In this document: positions 58,365-64,000 of the stretch, in pieces
Position numbering within the stretch: the stretch's first letter is position 1
How the letters are laid out: each line of letters begins with the position of its first letter
Program-made: the position numbers and the translations under genes
The notes under the pieces: generated by a model
The model's input: the letters and a program-made list of their open reading frames with translations, nothing else
What the model was told of the DNA's origin: nothing
The model's database searches: none
Origin: Tubulanus polymorphus
Lineage: Eukaryota > Nemertea > Palaeonemertea > Tubulaniformes > Tubulanidae
Length of the DNA: 64,000 bases
Direction: 5' to 3'
NCBI RefSeq assembly: GCF_964204645.1
Contig: NC_134035.1
Span: 12,257,951 to 12,321,950, forward strand

Positions 58365-58394
58365 GTGAGTAAAAACTTCCCTTTTTGAATTTAT

Positions 58395-58700
58395 ACCCAT
58401 CTAAAGAGTGGACCCTGAACTCTGAGACAATCTACAGCCTGACCCTACGAATTCTTTGAGACAATCGGCAGCCTTGGCCCTGAGACAATCTACAGCCTGA
58501 CCCTGGAATTCTTTGAGACAATCTGCAGCCTGGGCCCTGAGACAATCTAGAGCCTGACCCTGGAATTCTTTGAGACAATCTGCAGCCTGGGCCCTGAGAC
58601 AATCTACAGCCTGACCCTGGAATTCTTTGAGACAATCTGCAGCCTGGACCCTGAGACAATCTACAGCCTGACCCTGCAAACCCTCTTGAGACAATCAGCA
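58395..58700. repeat. 57-bp minisatellite
   Basis: About five copies of a 57-bp unit made of two related halves: GAGACAATCTACAGCCTGAC CCTGGAATTCTTT and GAGACAATCTGCAGCCTGGG CCCT. Because 57 is divisible by 3, open frames run through on the - strand (period 19 residues); they are repeat artefacts. Confidence 0.92.
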
Positions 58701-58903
58701 GCCTGATATAAGACATGTTATCAGCACACTTTCAAAAACTGATCATCCATCCTTTTATCATTAATCATAACAATCACCAGCAAAAATATTTTGCCAAAAA
58801 TATCTTATGGGAAATTTTGCTTACACATTGACTTTTTTGGATGGATTTTAGAAGCAAAATGTTCAGTGCTAAGGATTGATCAATCATTTATAAATTGTAA
58901 CAG

Positions 58904-59000
58904 CTGATCTTGGAAGCTGTTGGAATCTGGATGCAAACAAGAATGACAGGATTGGATTATACTCGGTCAGTAACAACAAGAGAGAAGGGTTGCAGATCTG
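58904..59000 (+). other. Exon-like block
   Basis: The acceptor TTGTAACAG precedes CTGATCTTGGAAGCTGTTGG and the block ends at a consensus donor, CAGATCT|GTGAGT. The frame is not continuous with the block at 58,153. It may be a non-coding exon of the same putative transcript. Confidence 0.35.
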
Positions 59001-59780
59001 TGAGTACGAAATAAAAATCTAGCTGAAATTATGTTTCATAGATAGTTCAATTTGTAAAATCAGAAAGTTTCATTTTATTGATTAACTTTCATGAAAAGGT
59101 AAGGTTTATTAGAGAGTAATGACCTTTTAAACTGTCAGTTTGTTATTGAATGTTTAAAGGGTATCATTCAATATTACCAGCTTCATACAATATTACAGCT
59201 GTTTCTACTTGTATGCAATATGTGAATTTTTGATGGGAATTCCTTAAAACACACATTTGTTTTTGAGCGTTCTCTCCATCCAAATGTTTTATCCTCCGCT
59301 CTTCGACTGATTTTTTACCAGGTTTTGTAAGTTACCTCCCCTAAACTATCTTGCACTGGTTTCAGCCCAGGATGTTTCATTTGCTGGTTTCAGCTCAGGA
59401 ATATTATCTTAACTCTTTGAAATTTTGGTTGCTTCTCGAAATTTCTGATGATAAAATCTAGAGTCTTTTTACACCTTTTCATCCCTGGTTCCACTCCAGG
59501 AGGGGGAATATTTTAGCTAGTAAAGTACAATTGTATTGGTTATGGTTTTTTCATAGCACAAAAAAAACCCTTGCACCATTTTAGTAGATGCCATCTTGTA
59601 TCCTTTTTGATTTTTGAGAAACATCCATACTTCACACATTTGATAAAAACTTGTGCCATCTCAGGTCAATAAGAATAACCACAATGCAACAGCACTGCAC
59701 AGTGCTAGTTTTAGGTGTCAGCACAAATAAAATACCACAGTACCAGCAATTATAATAATTCGCATATATATTCTATAAAG
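59001..59780. other. Stretch without a supported gene
   Basis: AT-rich, with repeated phrases around TTTCAGCCCAGGAATAT and GCTAGTTTTAGGTGTCAGCA that recur inside the downstream array (for example 60,248 and 62,349), so it is the decayed left part of that array. Confidence 0.4.
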
Positions 59781-62700
59781 ACTAGCGCCATTTTATTAGA
59801 TGAAGATATCTTGTACCCTTTTAAAATTTGACTAACAACTCGCGCCATTTTTTAAGATGAAATCTCAGATGAATAACCGAAGTGCATCTAGACCACCCAA
59901 TGTCAAGGTAAGTTGTAGGTTTAAGGTGACAGCAATCAGACACTTCACAGATAAAACACGCAATACTTCACACATTTGATAAAAACTCGCGCCATTTTTT
60001 AAGATGAAATCTCAGATGAATAACCGAAGTACATCAAGACCACCCAATGTCAAGGTATGTTGTAGGTTTAAGGTGACCGCATTCAGACACTTCACAGATA
60101 AAACACGCAATACTTCACACATTTGATAAAAACTCACGCCATTTTTTTAGATGATGATGTCTTTAGTTTATGAAAAAACCCAAGAACTTTTGGACTGATT
60201 CTTCACCAGGTTTTGCAAATTACTTCCGCTACTCCTTTGCACTCCTTTCAGCCCAGGAATATCATCTGATCATAATTACTGAAATTTTAGTTGGTTCTTG
60301 AAACTTCCGGAGTCTAACACGCTTTAGTGCAGGCTTTTATTACTGGTTCATCACTTTTTAGAATCGATTGTAGTCAAGTCTTTTAGTTTCAAATATTGAC
60401 TTTGCTTCACAGATAAAAGTCCACAGTTAAACGTCAATAATTCACATATTTGATAAAAACTCGCGCCCCTTTATTAGATGAAGATATCTTGTATCCTTTT
60501 TAAATGTTTGGAAAAAACTCGCACCATTTTCATCGGTGACAATTCTTGCATTGATCCTTTTTAAATTTTTGTTTAAGAACAGTACCAGCAATCATCATAA
60601 TTCACACATTTGATTAAGACTCGCGCCATTCTATTAGTTGAAAAAACTCGCGCCGTTTTATACCATGAAGATATCTTGTACCCTTTTAAAATTTGAATAA
60701 CAACTCGCGCCATTTTTTAAGATGAAATCTCAGATGAATAACCGAAGTGCATCTAGACTACCCAATGTCAAGGTATGTTGTAGGTTTAAGGTGACCGCAT
60801 TCAGACACTTCACAGATAAAACACGCAATACTTCACACATTAGATAAAAACTCGCGCCATTTTTTAGGTGATGATGCTTTAGTGCAGGCTTTTATTACTG
60901 TTTCATCACTTTTTAGAATCGATTGTAGTCAAGTCTTCTAGTTTCAAATAATGACTTTACTTCACAGATAAAAGTCCACAGTTCAACGTCAATAATTCAC
61001 ATATTTGATAAAAACTCGCGCCATTTTATTAGATGAAGATATCTTGTATCCTTTTCAAATGTTTGGAAAAAACTCGCGCCATTTTCACCATTCTTGCATT
61101 GATCCTTTTTAAATTTTTCTGTAAGAACTCGCGCCATTTTTATTAGATGAAATTTCAGATGATCAACAAGACTGTACATTGTCAAGGTGCTTTATAGGTT
61201 TTTCGTTGACAGGATTCCCTAAATTCACAGATAAGAAAACAGTACCGGCAATCATAACAATTATTTGATTAAGACTCGTGCCATTTTATGAGATGTTTTA
61301 TGGGATGAAGATATCTTGTATTCATTTGAATGCTTGAAGAAAATCTCGCGCCATTTTATAAGACAAAATCTCAGGTGAATATCCAAAGTTAATCAAGACT
61401 ACAACACGTTGTCAAGGTATGTTATAGGTTTTAGTTATAATCACAATACTCCACACATGTAATGAATACTCGTTCCATTTTATATAGGATGATGATATCT
61501 TGTATCTTTATTGATAAAATCTGCCCCTTACTGAAATGAAATTGCACCATTTTGTGAGATGAAATTCCGTGAAATTTCATTACATCAAATCTCATGAATG
61601 TCCACACAATCCACACAGCACCTGCATCTAGACTTCACACATTCGCTAAAAAACTTGCTCCATTTTGTAAGACGATGAAATCTTGGATGAATAACCACAG
61701 TGCATTAATGCTATTTAGTAGCAAGGTATGTCTATCAAATAGCCTATAGGTTTTAGGTGACAGCGCTTCCAGACTTCACATAAACAGAGCACATCATAAA
61801 TTCACATATTTGATAAAAACTCTTCATGAGATGATGAGATCTTGTATCCTCTTCAACATAAAAAAGAGCGCGCCATTTTGTCAGATGGAACAGCGAGCCG
61901 TTTTATTGGATGGAACCTCGCGCCATTTCTGGAATAACCCGATGAATGACCACAACGCATTAACACTATACTCAGTTCCAATGTACTGTATAGGTTTTAG
62001 ATGACTGCACTCTAAGACTTCACAAATAGATTACCACAGTACCAGCAATCATCATAATTCACACATTTGATTAAGACTCGCGCCATTTTATTAGTTGAAA
62101 AAACTCACGCCATTCTATAAGATGAAGATATCTTGTACCCTTTTAAAATTTGAATAAAAACTCGGGCCATTTTTTAAGATGAAATCTCAGATGAATAACC
62201 GAAGTACATCAAGACTACCCAATGTCAAGGTATGTTGTATGTTTAAGGTGACAGCATTCAGACACTTCACAGATAAAACACGCAATACTTCACACATTTG
62301 ATAAAAACTTTTGCCATATCAGTTCAACCACAATGCAACAGCGCTGCACAGTGCTAGTTTTAGGTGTCAGCACAAATAAAATACCACAGTACCAGCAATT
62401 ATAATAATTCACATATTCTATAATGACTCGCGCCATTTTATTAGATGAAGATATCTAATACCCTTTTAAAATTTGAATAAAAATTCGCGCCATTTTTTAA
62501 GATGAAATCTCAGATGAATAACCGAAGTGCATCTAGACTACCCAATGTCAAGGTATGTTGTAGGTTAAAGGTGATAGCATTCAGACACTTCACAGATAAA
62601 ACACGCAATACTTCGCACATTTGATAAAAACTCACGCCAGTTTTTTAGATGATGATGTCTTTAGTTTATGAAAAAACCCAAGAACTTTTGGACTGATTCT

Positions 62701-64000
62701 TCACCAGGTTTTGCAAATTACTTCCGCTACTCCTTTGCACTCCTTTCAGCCCAGGAATATCATCTGATCATAATTACTGAAATTTTAGTTGGTTCTTGAA
62801 ACTTCCGGAGTCTAACACGCTTTAGTGCAGGCTTTTATTACTGGTTCATCACTTTTTAGAATCGATTGTAGTCAAGTCTTTTAGTTTCAAATATTGACTT
62901 TGCTTCACAGATAAAAGTCCACAGTTAAACGTCAATAATTCACATATTTGATAAAAACTCGCGCCACTTTATTAGATGAAGATATCTTGTATCCTTTTCA
63001 AATGTTTGGAAAAAACTCGCACCATTTTCATCGGTGACCATTCTTGCATTGATCCTTTTTAAATTTTTGTGTAAGAACTCGCGCCATTTTTATTAGATGA
63101 AATTTCAGATGATCAACAAGACTGTACATTGTCAAGGTGCTTTATAGGTTTTTCGTTGACAGGATTCCCTAAATTCACAGATAAGAAAACAGTACCGGCA
63201 ATCATAACAATTATTTGATTAAGACTCGTGCCATTTTATGAGATGTTTTATGGGATGAAGATATCTTGTATTCATTTGAATGCTTGAAGAAAATCTCGCG
63301 CCATTTTATAAGACAAAATCTCAGGTGAATATCCAAAGTTAATCAAGACTACAACACGTTGTCAAGGTATGTTATAGGTTTTAGTTATAATCACAATACT
63401 CCTCACATGTAATGAATACTCGCACCATTTTATATAGGATGAAGATATCTTGTATCTTTATTGATAAAATCTGCCCCTGTTTGAAACGAAACTGCACCAT
63501 TTTGTGAGATGAAATTCCGTGAAATTTCATTAGATTAAATCTAATGAATGTCCACACAATCCACACAGCACCTGCATCTAGACTTCACACATTCGCTAAA
63601 AAACTTACTCCATTTTGTAAGACGATGAAATCTTGGATGAATAACCACAGTGCATTAATGCTATTTAGTAGCAAGGTATGTCTATCAAAAGCCTATAGGT
63701 TTTAGGTGACAGCGCTTCCAGACTTCACATAAACAGAGCACATCATAAATTCACATATTTAATAAAAACTCTTCATAAGATGATGATATCTTGTATCCTC
63801 TTCAACATAAAAAAGAGCGCGCCATTTTGTCAGATGGAACAGCGAGCCGTTTTATTGGATGGAACCTCGCGCCATTTCTGGAATTACCTGATGAATGACC
63901 ACAACGCATAAACACTATACTCAGTTCCAAGGTACTGTATAGGTTTTAGGTGACTGCACTCTTAAGACTTCACAAATAGAATACCACAGTACCAGCAATC
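59780..64000. repeat. Complex higher-order array with CTCGCGCCATTTT units
   Basis: Irregular units of about 60-200 bp share ACTCGCGCCATTTT, AGATGAAGATATCTTGTA, TTCACAGATAAAA and AATGTCAAGGTATGT. Larger segments are repeated with high identity: about 61,100-61,990 recurs at 63,050-63,940 (offset 1950 bp), and 60,140-60,530 recurs at 62,640-63,030 (offset about 2498 bp). The difference equals an internal duplication of about 550 bp (60,404 versus 60,955 areas). The array runs off the right end of the window. Confidence 0.9.

Noticed and set aside
58401-58716. A 97-residue repetitive - strand frame
   Set aside because: Arises from the 57-bp minisatellite; two overlapping frames are equally open.

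Overview
This is a eukaryotic (metazoan) genomic window. Its genes carry many short exons with GT..AG introns, it has one Pol III-type tRNA-Ile gene, and it is unusually rich in tandem repeats and short inverted-repeat DNA transposons (MITEs). AT-rich background, frequent TACATGTA-like words and the mix of MITEs suggest a marine invertebrate, possibly a lophotrochozoan such as a mollusc. That placement is an inference, not a demonstration.

Layout. 0-2.3 kb: two diverged copies of a short exon-like cassette (splice donor, then acceptor) and a 28-bp minisatellite. 5.9-6.7 kb: an acceptor followed by a proline-rich, basic terminal coding exon of unknown family. 7.1-29.3 kb: a satellite-dominated region with tandem arrays of period 32, 36, about 158, 6 (CTCCCT), 38, 20, 94, 138/153, 162 and 28 bp, plus tandemly duplicated non-coding exon-intron units at 27.4-28.85 kb. 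30.2-33.5 kb: nested mobile elements, including a 728-bp hAT-like non-autonomous element with perfect 16-bp ends and a TCAGG target duplication.

Two genes can be read exon by exon. The first (33.68-43.07 kb, + strand, 24 coding exons, 1077 codons before the stop) joins two calponin-homology-like domains, a coiled coil and about ten ankyrin repeats. The second (45.4-54.4 kb, + strand, 9 coding exons, 398 aa) encodes a medium-chain dehydrogenase/reductase resembling quinone oxidoreductases. It has a GAGGLG nucleotide-binding motif, no complete catalytic zinc site and a serine/arginine-rich N-terminus. Its probable poly(A) signal is at 56.23 kb. Both reading frames close exactly across every proposed junction, which is the main evidence for the models.

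Downstream are tRNA-Ile(AAU) at 56.48 kb, a CCAAT-containing promoter-like segment at 57.5-57.7 kb followed by exon-like pieces with consensus splice sites, a 57-bp minisatellite, and a complex array (59.8-64.0 kb, running off the window) that repeats CTCGCGCCATTTT together with donor-like CAAG|GTATGT and acceptor-like TTCACAG. Most long open frames in the satellite arrays arise only because the period is a multiple of three, so they are not annotated as genes.
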